A stretch of DNA of 50,380 bases. Source: Alpinimonas psychrophila (GTDB taxonomy: Bacteria; Actinomycetota; Actinomycetes; Actinomycetales; Microbacteriaceae). Each line of letters begins with the position of its first letter. Within the stretch, counting starts at the first letter, position 1. The notes under the pieces were generated by a model that had not been told where the DNA came from, ran no database searches, and saw only the letters and a program-made list of their open reading frames with translations. Positions 26,790 to 33,867 of the stretch are shown piece after piece. The position numbers and the translations under genes were made by a program. The stretch is from assembly GCF_014137865.1 (NCBI RefSeq), contig NZ_JACGWU010000010.1:1-50380 (forward strand), given 5' to 3'.

Positions 26790-27650
26790 CTACTCGCCCG
26801 TAACGAAATCGATGAGCTCTTCGACCCTACCCAGAAGCTGGGGCTCGAGGTCGGCATAGTTTGATACTCGGCCGAGGATGCGCTGCCACGCACGAGCAAT
26901 GTCGGCCTGATCTTCGTGGGGCCAGCCAAACACCACGCAGATGCCGTGCTTCCACTCCACGTTGCGCGGAACTGTGGGCCAGGCGGCGATGCCCAGTCGG
27001 GCCGGCTTCACCGACTGCCAGACGTCGACATACGGATGCCCGATCACAAGTACGCTGTCGCGGAACGGTCCACGAGCCACGGCCTCGGCGATGCGGCTTT
27101 CTTTGGAGTTCGGCACGAGGTGGTCGACGAGCACGCCCACCCGACGCCCCGGACCGGGCTTGAACTCGGCCAGCACATCCGCCAGATGGTCGACGCCTTC
27201 AAGGTATTCGACGACGATGCCCTCGATGCGAAGGTCAGCACCCCAGACTTTCTCGACAAGCTCGGCGTCGTGCCTGCCCTCGACGAAGATCCGGCTGGCG
27301 CGGGCGACGCGGGCACGTTCCTGAGGCGCCGCTATTGAGCCTGATGCTGTTCTACCAGCCCCGATTAGGCTGCCGCCGGACGCAGTCTTCGTGCGAGGAG
27401 CCCTGATGGCGACGGGCACTCCCTCGAAAAGGAAGCCGGGGCCGAGCGGAAACATGCGGCGGCGGCCATGGCGGTCTTCGAGTTCCACCATGCGGCCCTC
27501 GACGCGCACGACGGCGCCGCAGAACTCGCTAGAAATATCCTCGAGGACCAGATCGGGCAGGGCCTCCACGATTGGCAGTTCGACTTTTGGCGCGCGGCGG
27601 TTAAAATCTGCCAGCACGTCTGAGCCGTAGCGGTCTTCGTTATTAGTCAC
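26790..27650 (-). CDS. DUF3097 protein with a TOPRIM-like segment
   Basis: A 286-aa actinobacterial DUF3097 protein. The first third is a small beta-rich region (VVRVEGRMVELEDRHGRRR). The middle and C-terminal part contains IFVEGRHDAELVEKVWG, VEYLEGVDHL and VGVLVDHLVPNSKESRIAE, which resembles a TOPRIM fold with its conserved glutamate (VEG) and acidic motif (here VDH rather than DxD). That resemblance is my inference. It is convergent with the DUF427 gene. The start is GTG 27650 with a -10 box 6 nt upstream. Confidence 0.83.
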   Translation of the reverse strand: MTNNEDRYGSDVLADFNRRAPKVELPIVEALPDLVLEDISSEFCGAVVRVEGRMVELEDRHGRRRMFPLGPGFLFEGVPVAIRAPRTKTASGGSLIGAGRTASGSIAAPQERARVARASRIFVEGRHDAELVEKVWGADLRIEGIVVEYLEGVDHLADVLAEFKPGPGRRVGVLVDHLVPNSKESRIAEAVARGPFRDSVLVIGHPYVDVWQSVKPARLGIAAWPTVPRNVEWKHGICVVFGWPHEDQADIARAWQRILGRVSNYADLEPQLLGRVEELIDFVTGE

Positions 27651-27656
27651 TCTCTG

Positions 27657-27662
27657 AGGCTA
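27657..27662 (-). promoter_or_regulatory. -10 box TAGCCT for the DUF3097 gene (leaderless)
   Basis: On the minus strand TAGCCT ends 6 nt before GTG 27650, and no Shine-Dalgarno is present. Confidence 0.45.
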
Positions 27663-27725
27663 ACAACTCAGTAACCATTGAGATCGCTAGCTTGGCAGAC
27701 TAGCCACTACACCCGCCGTCGAGCT

Positions 27726-28127
27726 TTAGAGCGCTAGATGAAGTATGAGCGCAGCCTCAACTCGGGCCAGCGTCTCTGCCGCAATCCAGCCCACCGGGCG
27801 CACCACCCGAGAGAAATCGAGAGCACGAATTTGCTCGCACTGCACTTTGGACTCCTGGGGGAGGCCTGATTCCTCGGTCGAGAGCAGTACCTGAAAAGGA
27901 AAGACAGAGTCGGTACTGCTGGAAATTGGCAACACTGTCAGAACCCCACGGCCGCTCCGAGAAATGACTTCGTTCCGAGCATTGTTGCTAATGACGAGAA
28001 CGGGACGAGTCTTGTTTTGCTCCGACCCTCTGGCAGGGTCGTGTTCCGCCAAAACTATCTGCCCCCGTCTCAGCAGGGTTACCGCGAGTGCAAAGGTGGT
28101 GTCAGTAGCTCCAGTCGTCTCGCTCAT
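27726..28127 (-). CDS. MazF/PemK-family toxin (endoribonuclease)
   Basis: A 133-aa protein of the PemK/MazF fold: RRGQIVLAEHDPARGSEQNK then TRPVLVISNNARN (the RPVLVISN strand is diagnostic), VLTVLPISSSTD and a C-terminal VQCEQIRALDFSRVV. MazF toxins cut mRNA at short motifs; the target here is unknown. It overlaps the upstream antitoxin gene by 4 bp (ATGA), the normal antitoxin-first arrangement. The family core begins at about residue 18, so a later start is possible. Confidence 0.88.
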   Translation of the reverse strand: MSETTGATDTTFALAVTLLRRGQIVLAEHDPARGSEQNKTRPVLVISNNARNEVISRSGRGVLTVLPISSSTDSVFPFQVLLSTEESGLPQESKVQCEQIRALDFSRVVRPVGWIAAETLARVEAALILHLAL

Positions 28128-28351
28128 GATCGTGAACTGAGCCCGTCTCCGACCGTTGAGTCCCAGAGTTCCGCGTCTCCCGAGTCATACCATTCCGCAT
28201 CGGCTTGGGCGTAGGAATCCTTGAGTTGTTCGACTTTCATGAGCTTGATTGCCTCATGGAGAGCTGCGGATCGCGAATCAAATGCAGGAGACTTAGCGAC
28301 CTCGTCAAGGAACGCGACGTCATCTTCGGGGAGGCTCACACTAATCTTCAT
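28124..28351 (-). CDS. Ribbon-helix-helix antitoxin (MazE type)
   Basis: A 75-aa protein. The N-terminal KISVSLPEDDVAFLDEVAK is a ribbon-helix-helix DNA-binding strand and helix, followed by SRSAALHEAIKLMKVEQLKD. The acidic C-terminal tail (QADAEWYDSGDAELWDS) is the expected toxin-wrapping part. It would neutralise the MazF-type toxin and repress the operon. A compact inverted repeat lies over its promoter. Confidence 0.87.
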   Translation of the reverse strand: MKISVSLPEDDVAFLDEVAKSPAFDSRSAALHEAIKLMKVEQLKDSYAQADAEWYDSGDAELWDSTVGDGLSSRS

Positions 28352-28357
28352 GTAATG

Positions 28358-28387
28358 ATGCTACTCGTAGTCCTACCCTGGTAGCAA
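28358..28387 (-). promoter_or_regulatory. Toxin-antitoxin promoter and overlapping operator
   Basis: On the minus strand, -35 TTGCTA (28382-28387), an 18-bp spacer and -10 TAGCAT (28358-28363) end 6 nt before the antitoxin ATG, predicting a leaderless mRNA. The same region carries inverted arms TGCTAC (28359-28364) and GTAGCA (28381-28386) around an inner GTAG/CTAC pair, suited to binding the ribbon-helix-helix antitoxin for autoregulation. Confidence 0.6.
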
Positions 28388-28489
28388 TGTCTCCGGCGAG
28401 CGAGCACGAATGAACTCTCGTGCGGTCAAAAGCCAGTGAGGTTCTGGAACCGTCTTCCTTTTGCTGGGAATAAAAAAGATTGCAGAAAA

Positions 28490-28509
28490 GTGCGGGAATA
28501 CTGCCGCAC
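28490..28509. repeat. Small perfect hairpin in the mazE-nitroreductase gap
   Basis: GTGCGG and CCGCAC pair perfectly around an 8-nt loop. No T-run follows, so it is not an obvious terminator. The rest of the gap 28388-28593 shows no gene. Confidence 0.3.
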
Positions 28510-28593
28510 GCGAAGCGTTATCTCCAACGTGCCAGTGTTGCCACAAGTTTTTTTAGTCCCGCTTTTTGCTTGCCTCTTACCTTAAGGAAAACC

Positions 28594-29190
28594 ATGTCAC
28601 GCTTGGCCATCACCATCGCTCCCATCTCCGAGATCCACGCCACTCGCTGGAGCCCCCGTTCCTTCGACGCAACCGCCGAGCTCACTCGCGAAGCCGTCAC
28701 GGCATCGCTTGAGGCGGCGCGCTGGGCGCCCTCGGCCAACAACGTTCAGCCCTGGCGCTTCGTCGTCGGCTTTCGTGGCGACGAGACCTTCGAAACCATC
28801 GCCGCCAACCTCATGAGCTTTAACACCGCGTGGGCACCGCAGGCTTCAGCCCTCGTCGTCAACATTGCCCACACCTCCGATGCCGAAGGCAAGGAGAACA
28901 CCTATGCTCTCTACGACCTGGGCCAGGCTGTGGCACACTTCTCTCTGCAAGCCACGCACGACGGCCTGTTCACCCACCAAATGGGTGGTATCAACCGCGA
29001 TGAACTCGCCGTCGCTTTCAACGTCCCCGCTGGCTTCAGTGTTGTCTCGGTAACGGCCGTCGGCTCCCTCGGGGCCCCTGATGCTCTTCCCCAAGTGTTG
29101 GCCGAGCGTGAGGTTGCCCCGCGCACGCGCATCGAACTTGACGAGATCGTCAGCTATGGCCCGATCGAAACTGTTGCTGCTGCCGCTTAA
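28594..29190 (+). CDS. Nitroreductase family protein
   Basis: A 198-aa FMN-dependent nitroreductase-like enzyme. RWSPRSFDATAELTREAV and AARWAPSANNVQPWRFVV are the FMN-binding N-terminal block. ALYDLGQAVAHFSLQATHDGL and HQMGGINRDEL are typical of the central helix region. Natural substrates are unknown. ATG 28594 is preferred over the open 28480 because AAGGAAAACC precedes it and the family begins there. It is convergent with the iclR gene that follows. Confidence 0.9.
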   Translation: MSRLAITIAPISEIHATRWSPRSFDATAELTREAVTASLEAARWAPSANNVQPWRFVVGFRGDETFETIAANLMSFNTAWAPQASALVVNIAHTSDAEGKENTYALYDLGQAVAHFSLQATHDGLFTHQMGGINRDELAVAFNVPAGFSVVSVTAVGSLGAPDALPQVLAEREVAPRTRIELDEIVSYGPIETVAAAA

Positions 29191-29203
29191 AGATCCGCTG
29201 GCG

Positions 29204-30070
29204 TTACTCTGATGCAATCGCGTCGCGCAAAAATGGACTGCCGCCAAGTTCGCGAGTGAAGTCTTGAGCGACCCGCGCCACGACGAGGCCGAGTTGGGAG
29301 AATTGTTGCCCAACTCGGGCCTCTGGCATGCCCACGCTGATGGCACCCACCACGCGTCCCGCCCCGTCACTAATTGCTGCCGCAGCGTCGATAACGCCGG
29401 CTGCAAACTCTCCCTTAACAATCGCGTACCCTCGCTCGCGCACGAGCGCTAATTCGCCGGCTAGGCGGGCGTACGTCGTGATCTGGGGTGATGATCCCTC
29501 AACAACGTCGCTCTCGTTCGCCTCAACGGTCGTCTGATGCTCCTCGAACCACGCCTTAAGTTCCGTCTCGCTAAACGTCGCCAGGATGGCGCGCCCGGAT
29601 GCCGTGTCGATCGCCCGCAGAATGCGCCCGTCCCACGTGGCATCACGAAGGGGAGTGCGTGCTTCTTCGGTGCGCAGTGTCTGCAGATGGCTCCCGCGCA
29701 AGATGTTCAAGTGCGCCGTCTCCTGCGTGAATGCAACGGCCTCGAGCAGGAAGCGCTGCGAAACCATGACGAGAAATGCCTCTTGGGTTTGCAATGCAAT
29801 GGAGTAAAAACGGATGCCAATGCGGTACCGCCGCGTTGTCGGATCGCGATCTACCAGTCCGGCGGCGAGAAGCGTTGTGAGGCACCGCGATACCTGGCCT
29901 TTGTCACGAGATGACATTTGCGCAATTTGGCTAACGCCAAGGCCGCCGTTCTCCCACGACTCTGCCGTGGCAAGAAGTTCAATTATTGCAATATCCCTCG
30001 CCAAACCACTGACCAAGGGGCGAGGAGTCCCGAAGTTACTCCTGCTAGAAGACACGCTTTGCAATGACAT
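29204..30070 (-). CDS. IclR-family transcriptional regulator
   Basis: A 288-aa regulator. The N-terminal winged helix has VSQIAQMSSRDKGQVSRCLTTLLAAG. The effector domain contains ETAHLNILRGSHLQTLRTEE, RAIDTASGRAILATFS and a C-terminal GAGRVVGAISVGMPEARVGQ. It is divergent from the osmoprotectant ABC operon and may control it, or the convergent nitroreductase gene. The ligand is unknown. No Shine-Dalgarno is present, and TAATCT ends 6 nt before the ATG. Confidence 0.9.
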   Translation of the reverse strand: MSLQSVSSSRSNFGTPRPLVSGLARDIAIIELLATAESWENGGLGVSQIAQMSSRDKGQVSRCLTTLLAAGLVDRDPTTRRYRIGIRFYSIALQTQEAFLVMVSQRFLLEAVAFTQETAHLNILRGSHLQTLRTEEARTPLRDATWDGRILRAIDTASGRAILATFSETELKAWFEEHQTTVEANESDVVEGSSPQITTYARLAGELALVRERGYAIVKGEFAAGVIDAAAAISDGAGRVVGAISVGMPEARVGQQFSQLGLVVARVAQDFTRELGGSPFLRDAIASE

Positions 30071-30076
30071 AAGTCA

Positions 30077-30082
30077 AGATTA
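30077..30082 (-). promoter_or_regulatory. -10 box TAATCT for the iclR gene (leaderless)
   Basis: On the minus strand TAATCT ends 6 nt before ATG 30070. TGGTTG lies 17 bp further upstream as a weak -35. Confidence 0.5.
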
Positions 30083-30107
30083 GCAAATTGTCATATACAC
30101 AACCATT

Positions 30108-30137
30108 TTGATTTCCGTCTCTGTACCCCTCTATGGT
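30108..30137 (+). promoter_or_regulatory. Candidate promoter of the osmoprotectant ABC operon
   Basis: -35 TTGATT (30108-30113), an 18-bp spacer and -10 TATGGT (30132-30137) match the consensus at 4/6 each. This leaves a leader of about 50 nt with GAGGTGA at 30179-30185. Confidence 0.45.
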
Positions 30138-30204
30138 CAAAAGGTACTCAAATCCATCGGTTTGGTGTGCGTTTATGACGAGGTGAATTTTTATTTTTGA
30201 GTTT

Positions 30205-30834
30205 TTGGTTAAACGCTGGGACGACGTTCTCGAAATGGCGCTCGGTCACACAGGGGTCGTTTTGGTCTCGCTGGCAGCCGCGGCGATTATCGCCATCACC
30301 CTAGGACTCCTCTCCTGGAACAAGTCGTTCTTCGCAAGTTCATCGCTCGCACTCGCTGGTATCTTCCTGACAATTCCCGCTCTGGCGCTCCTCGCTTTCA
30401 TGATTCCAATTTTTGGACTCGGCTGGGTTCCGACCGTCGTAGCGCTCTCGGTCTATTCCCTGCTTCCTATACTTCGAAACACAATCGTGGGCCTCCGCTC
30501 GGTTCCCAAGCAGCTCATGGAAGCCGCCCGCGGCATGGGAATGTCGAAGTCCCAGGTCCTCTTCCAGATCCAGATGCCGCTCGCGTGGCCTCTCATTTTG
30601 TCGGGCTTGCGAGTTTCTGCCCAGCTGATTGTGGGTGTCGCCACGATCGCGGCCTACGTCGCCGGCCCCGGATTTGGAACGTATATTTTCAGAGGCCTAG
30701 CGTCACTCGGGTCTGTCAACGCACTCAACTTTGCCATCATCGGCACCGTGGGAGTGGTCATTCTGGCCCTCGCGATAGACGGGCTTTTCGCCCTTGTCGC
30801 AAAAATGGGTCTCTTTAGGAGCAATCATGTCTAA
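30205..30834 (+). CDS. Osmoprotectant ABC permease (OpuCB/ProW type)
   Basis: A 209-aa permease for glycine betaine, choline or similar solutes, with five to six membrane helices. The coupling loop is QLMEAARGMGMSKSQVLFQI followed by MPLAWPLILSGLRVS, and IPALALLAFMIPIFGLG is the typical early segment. The listed start is a TTG, 19 nt after the Shine-Dalgarno GAGGTGA. An in-frame ATT at 30193 lies at the ideal 7 nt and would add four residues (see findings). It ends with an 8-bp overlap with the ATPase gene. Confidence 0.85.
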   Translation: MVKRWDDVLEMALGHTGVVLVSLAAAAIIAITLGLLSWNKSFFASSSLALAGIFLTIPALALLAFMIPIFGLGWVPTVVALSVYSLLPILRNTIVGLRSVPKQLMEAARGMGMSKSQVLFQIQMPLAWPLILSGLRVSAQLIVGVATIAAYVAGPGFGTYIFRGLASLGSVNALNFAIIGTVGVVILALAIDGLFALVAKMGLFRSNHV

Positions 30835-31930
30835 CGTTTCATCACCCCCTACCGTCTCCGCGCAATCCAATCCCCAGGCAACTGCCGAGGGTGCCCCGGT
30901 ACCCACTCGCGCCTCCCTCCGTAAGGAAGCGTCCGTTGGCGCCCGTATCGTCTTCGATAAGGTCTCCAAGAAGTACTCCGGACAAGCAGAATCTGCCGTC
31001 AACGAGTTTTCCTTGGTCATTGAGCCCGGTGAATTTATCGTCTTCGTTGGTCCTTCAGGTTGCGGAAAAACCACGACCATGAAGATGGTTAACCGCATCA
31101 TCGAGCCCACCAGCGGAATCATCACGATTGATGGCACGGATATTCGTGACCTGGATGAAAACAAGTTGCGGAGAAAAATCGGCTACGTCATTCAGCAAAT
31201 TGGTTTATTCCCCCACATGACGATTGCGGAGAACATCGCTATTGTTCCCAAGCTTCTGGGCTGGAGCAAGGAGCGCATCGCTGACCGCGTTGTCGAACTG
31301 TTGGAACTTGTGGAGCTGGACCCCACGGAGTACGCCAAACGGTATCCCAAGGAACTCTCCGGCGGGCAGCAGCAACGCGTTGGCGTTGCCCGTGCCCTCG
31401 CTGCTGACCCTCCCGTGATGTTGATGGATGAGCCCTTCGGAGCCACCGACCCCATCACCCGTGAGAAGTTGCAGGATGAATTCCTCGCGCTCCAGTCGCG
31501 CATCAAGAAGACCATCATCTTCGTCACGCACGATTTCGAGGAAGCCATCAAGCTGGGGGACAAGATCGTCATCCTGGGCCCCCGAACCAATATTGAACAA
31601 TTCGATACTCCCGCCCACATCCTGGCAGCACCTGCCAATGACTACGTTGCGGAGTTCATCGGCTCAGGCCTGAACCTCAAGCACCTCGCCCTGTTGGAGG
31701 TGGCAGACACCGAGCTGGGCCCTGTCGGTGCGGCCGCAAAGGACGCCGCTTCCGTGGGAATCGATGCCACATTGCGGGATGCTCTCGACGCTGTGATCAG
31801 CGGCGACGGTCTCCCGATTCTGGTTCTCGATGAAAACGAGCAGCCAACAGCATCCATTTCTATTGAAGATATTGCCAAGCGGCTCGGCGCCGAGATTGAG
31901 GCCATGGAAACGGAAGAGGGCGTCAAGTAA
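30827..31930 (+). CDS. Osmoprotectant ABC ATPase (OpuCA/ProV type) with CBS-like tail
   Basis: A 367-aa ATPase. Walker A is GPSGCGKTT, then the Q-loop YVIQQIGLFPHMT, signature LSGGQQQRVGVARAL, Walker B VMLMDEPFGATDPI and switch IFVTHDFEEA. The C-terminal 90 residues contain a CBS-like half (SVGIDATLRDALDAVISGDG then LPILVLDENEQPTASISI), as in OpuCA, where CBS domains sense ionic strength or nucleotides. TAGGAG is 5-6 nt before ATG 30827, which is why the open 30794 start is rejected. About 45 residues of variable leader precede the nucleotide-binding domain. Confidence 0.9.
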   Translation: MSNVSSPPTVSAQSNPQATAEGAPVPTRASLRKEASVGARIVFDKVSKKYSGQAESAVNEFSLVIEPGEFIVFVGPSGCGKTTTMKMVNRIIEPTSGIITIDGTDIRDLDENKLRRKIGYVIQQIGLFPHMTIAENIAIVPKLLGWSKERIADRVVELLELVELDPTEYAKRYPKELSGGQQQRVGVARALAADPPVMLMDEPFGATDPITREKLQDEFLALQSRIKKTIIFVTHDFEEAIKLGDKIVILGPRTNIEQFDTPAHILAAPANDYVAEFIGSGLNLKHLALLEVADTELGPVGAAAKDAASVGIDATLRDALDAVISGDGLPILVLDENEQPTASISIEDIAKRLGAEIEAMETEEGVK

Positions 31931-32805
31931 TGTTTTCGCCCAGCCTTGCCTTCGGTTTCATTCCTAACTCCACGCAGCCCGATCCTGACTCTGAAGATCC
32001 CAAAAAGGATTCTGATGTGAAGAAAGAAGTGGCGGCGGCGGCGGTTGCGGCAGCTTCTCACAAGCGCCCAAGCCGTTTTCGTGGCAACAAGTTGCAGTGG
32101 GAGTTGCCAGCCATCTCGATCGCCATGCTGGCGGCGCTGTCAATATTTCATATCTCACGCGGTACGCCAGATTCGATCGAAACGGTCGTTCTCAACTGGA
32201 ATTATGTGGGAGAGGCCTTGTGGAGCCACTTGTGGCTCTCCGTTTCGGCTGCCGTGATTGCCGCCGCGATTGCAATTCCCGTGGGGGTCTTCCTGACCCG
32301 CGCCAACTCGAAGTGGGCTATGACAGGCGCCTTAACGGTTGCCAACATCGGGCAAGCAACGCCCGTGATCGGTGTGCTCGTCATCCTGGCCCTGATTCTG
32401 GGCATCGGCCCAGGGACGGCCATTATTGCCCTCGTAGCCTTCTCATTCCTGCCCGTCCTTCGCAACACGCTGGTCGGACTTCAAGGAGTCGACCCCACAC
32501 TGATCCAAGCGGCCCGCGGAATGGGAATGCGCAAGTCGCAGATTCTCTTTGCCATTGAGTTGCCGTTGGCCGCGCAGAAAATTATCTCGGGATTCCGCAC
32601 CGCGTTGGTCTTCAGCATCGGCGCCGCGACGTTGGCCACGTTCATCAACGCCGGTGGCCTCGGGGAGGCAATTGTGATTGGGCTCAAGCTCAACCGAATT
32701 TCCATTCTTTTGACGGGTGCCGTTCTCGTTTCGGCCCTCGTTCTCATCCTCGACTGGCTGGTCGGAATACTCGAGGTGGCCATGACTCCCCGGGGCCTGG
32801 ACTAA
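31930..32805 (+). CDS. Osmoprotectant ABC permease (OpuCD/ProW type)
   Basis: A 291-aa permease, paralogous to the first of the operon: IQAARGMGMRKSQILFAIEL coupling loop and FLPVLRNTLVGLQGVDP. It differs by an unusual N-terminal cytoplasmic extension of about 60 residues, rich in acidic then alanine and basic residues, before the first membrane helix. The ATG overlaps the ATPase stop by one base. A second permease is normal for OpuC-type systems. Confidence 0.87.
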   Translation: MFSPSLAFGFIPNSTQPDPDSEDPKKDSDVKKEVAAAAVAAASHKRPSRFRGNKLQWELPAISIAMLAALSIFHISRGTPDSIETVVLNWNYVGEALWSHLWLSVSAAVIAAAIAIPVGVFLTRANSKWAMTGALTVANIGQATPVIGVLVILALILGIGPGTAIIALVAFSFLPVLRNTLVGLQGVDPTLIQAARGMGMRKSQILFAIELPLAAQKIISGFRTALVFSIGAATLATFINAGGLGEAIVIGLKLNRISILLTGAVLVSALVLILDWLVGILEVAMTPRGLD

Positions 32806-32882
32806 CCAGCTAGCGGCACACTCGCGCTACCAGAGCGCCCAAAAATGTTCCACTACCATTCGCACCAACTGAAGGGAAAAGT

Positions 32883-33815
32883 ATGATTACCACCAAGAAA
32901 TCAGCATTCGTAGGAATGCTCGTAGCCGGCGCACTTGCCGTAACGGGTTGTTCCGCAGGGGCAGCAGAGACGAACACGGGAACCGGCGAGCTCGCTGGTC
33001 TCACCGGAGTTGTGGGCTCGAAGGAATTCACCGAGCAGCTCGTTCTGGGTAATATCGCCACGATCGCCCTGAACAATGCGGGCGCCGACGTGAGCTACCA
33101 GGACCTCGCTGGATCGACCAACGCTCGCGCCGCTTTGATGGGCGATGAAATCATCGGCTACTACGAGTACACCGGTACCGCATGGCTCGTTTACCTTGAG
33201 AATGATGCTCCTATCACCGGAGCAGACGCCCAGTACGCAGCCGTGAGTGAGGCTGACCTCGCCACTAATGATGTTGTGTGGCTTGAGGGTGGACAATTCA
33301 ATAACACGTACGCATTCGCGATGAATTCGGAAAAGGCTGCAGAACTCGGTGTAAAAACGTTGAGTGACGTTGCGGCCTTGCCCGCAGCAGACCAGAGCTA
33401 CTGCATCGAAGCTGAGTTCTCGGCTCGTCCCGATGGCTGGCCCGGACTTGCATCGACGTATGGTCTCGACACGAACAACGTTTCGAACCTTGACACTGGT
33501 GCGATCTACCAGATCACTGCCGATGGCGGAACGTGTAACTTCGGCGAAGTTTTCATTACGGATGGCCGCGTTGCAGCCCTTGACCTCACGATCTTGACCG
33601 ATGACAAGGAATTCTTTCCTGTTTACCAGGGAGCCTTCACTCTCAAGAGTTCCACGTTGGCGGCCTACCCCGCAATCGCGACCGTACTGGATCCCATCTC
33701 GGTCGCACTGACCGACTCGGTCTTGCAGATGCTGAACGCACAGGTTGACATCGACGGAGAAGACCCCGAAGACGTCGCACGCATGTGGCTTCAGGACAAC
33801 GGTTTAATCAGCTAA
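32883..33815 (+). CDS. Glycine betaine/choline-type substrate-binding lipoprotein
   Basis: A 310-aa lipoprotein. The signal peptide ends AVTGCSAG (lipobox TGC). The mature part has VGSKEFTEQLVLGNIATIAL and GDEIIGYYEYTGTAWLVYL, the signature of the OpuAC/OpuCC (quaternary-amine) family, where aromatic residues cage the ammonium group. The C-terminus RMWLQDNGLIS is also typical. AAGGGAAAAGT precedes ATG 32883. The 77-bp gap after the permease gene is the only sizeable gap inside the operon and may allow separate expression of the binding protein. Confidence 0.9.
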   Translation: MITTKKSAFVGMLVAGALAVTGCSAGAAETNTGTGELAGLTGVVGSKEFTEQLVLGNIATIALNNAGADVSYQDLAGSTNARAALMGDEIIGYYEYTGTAWLVYLENDAPITGADAQYAAVSEADLATNDVVWLEGGQFNNTYAFAMNSEKAAELGVKTLSDVAALPAADQSYCIEAEFSARPDGWPGLASTYGLDTNNVSNLDTGAIYQITADGGTCNFGEVFITDGRVAALDLTILTDDKEFFPVYQGAFTLKSSTLAAYPAIATVLDPISVALTDSVLQMLNAQVDIDGEDPEDVARMWLQDNGLIS

Positions 33816-33837
33816 TTTGCTCTGAAACATGAAGATG

Positions 33838-33867
33838 GTGGACGGTCCCGAGTACGGGGCCGTCCAC
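33838..33867. terminator. Bidirectional-type hairpin between the ABC operon and acs
   Basis: GTGGACGGTCCC (33838-33849) pairs with GGGGCCGTCCAC (33856-33867) through 12 bp, one of them G-U, around a 6-nt loop. It lies 22 bp after the binding-protein stop and touches the acs stop codon, so it can end transcription from both sides. There is no long T-run, so termination may rely on the hairpin alone. Confidence 0.65.

Noticed and set aside
32806-32882. Attenuator hairpin before the osmoprotectant binding protein
   Set aside because: Only a 5-bp TAGCG/CGCTA stem is present, too weak to call.
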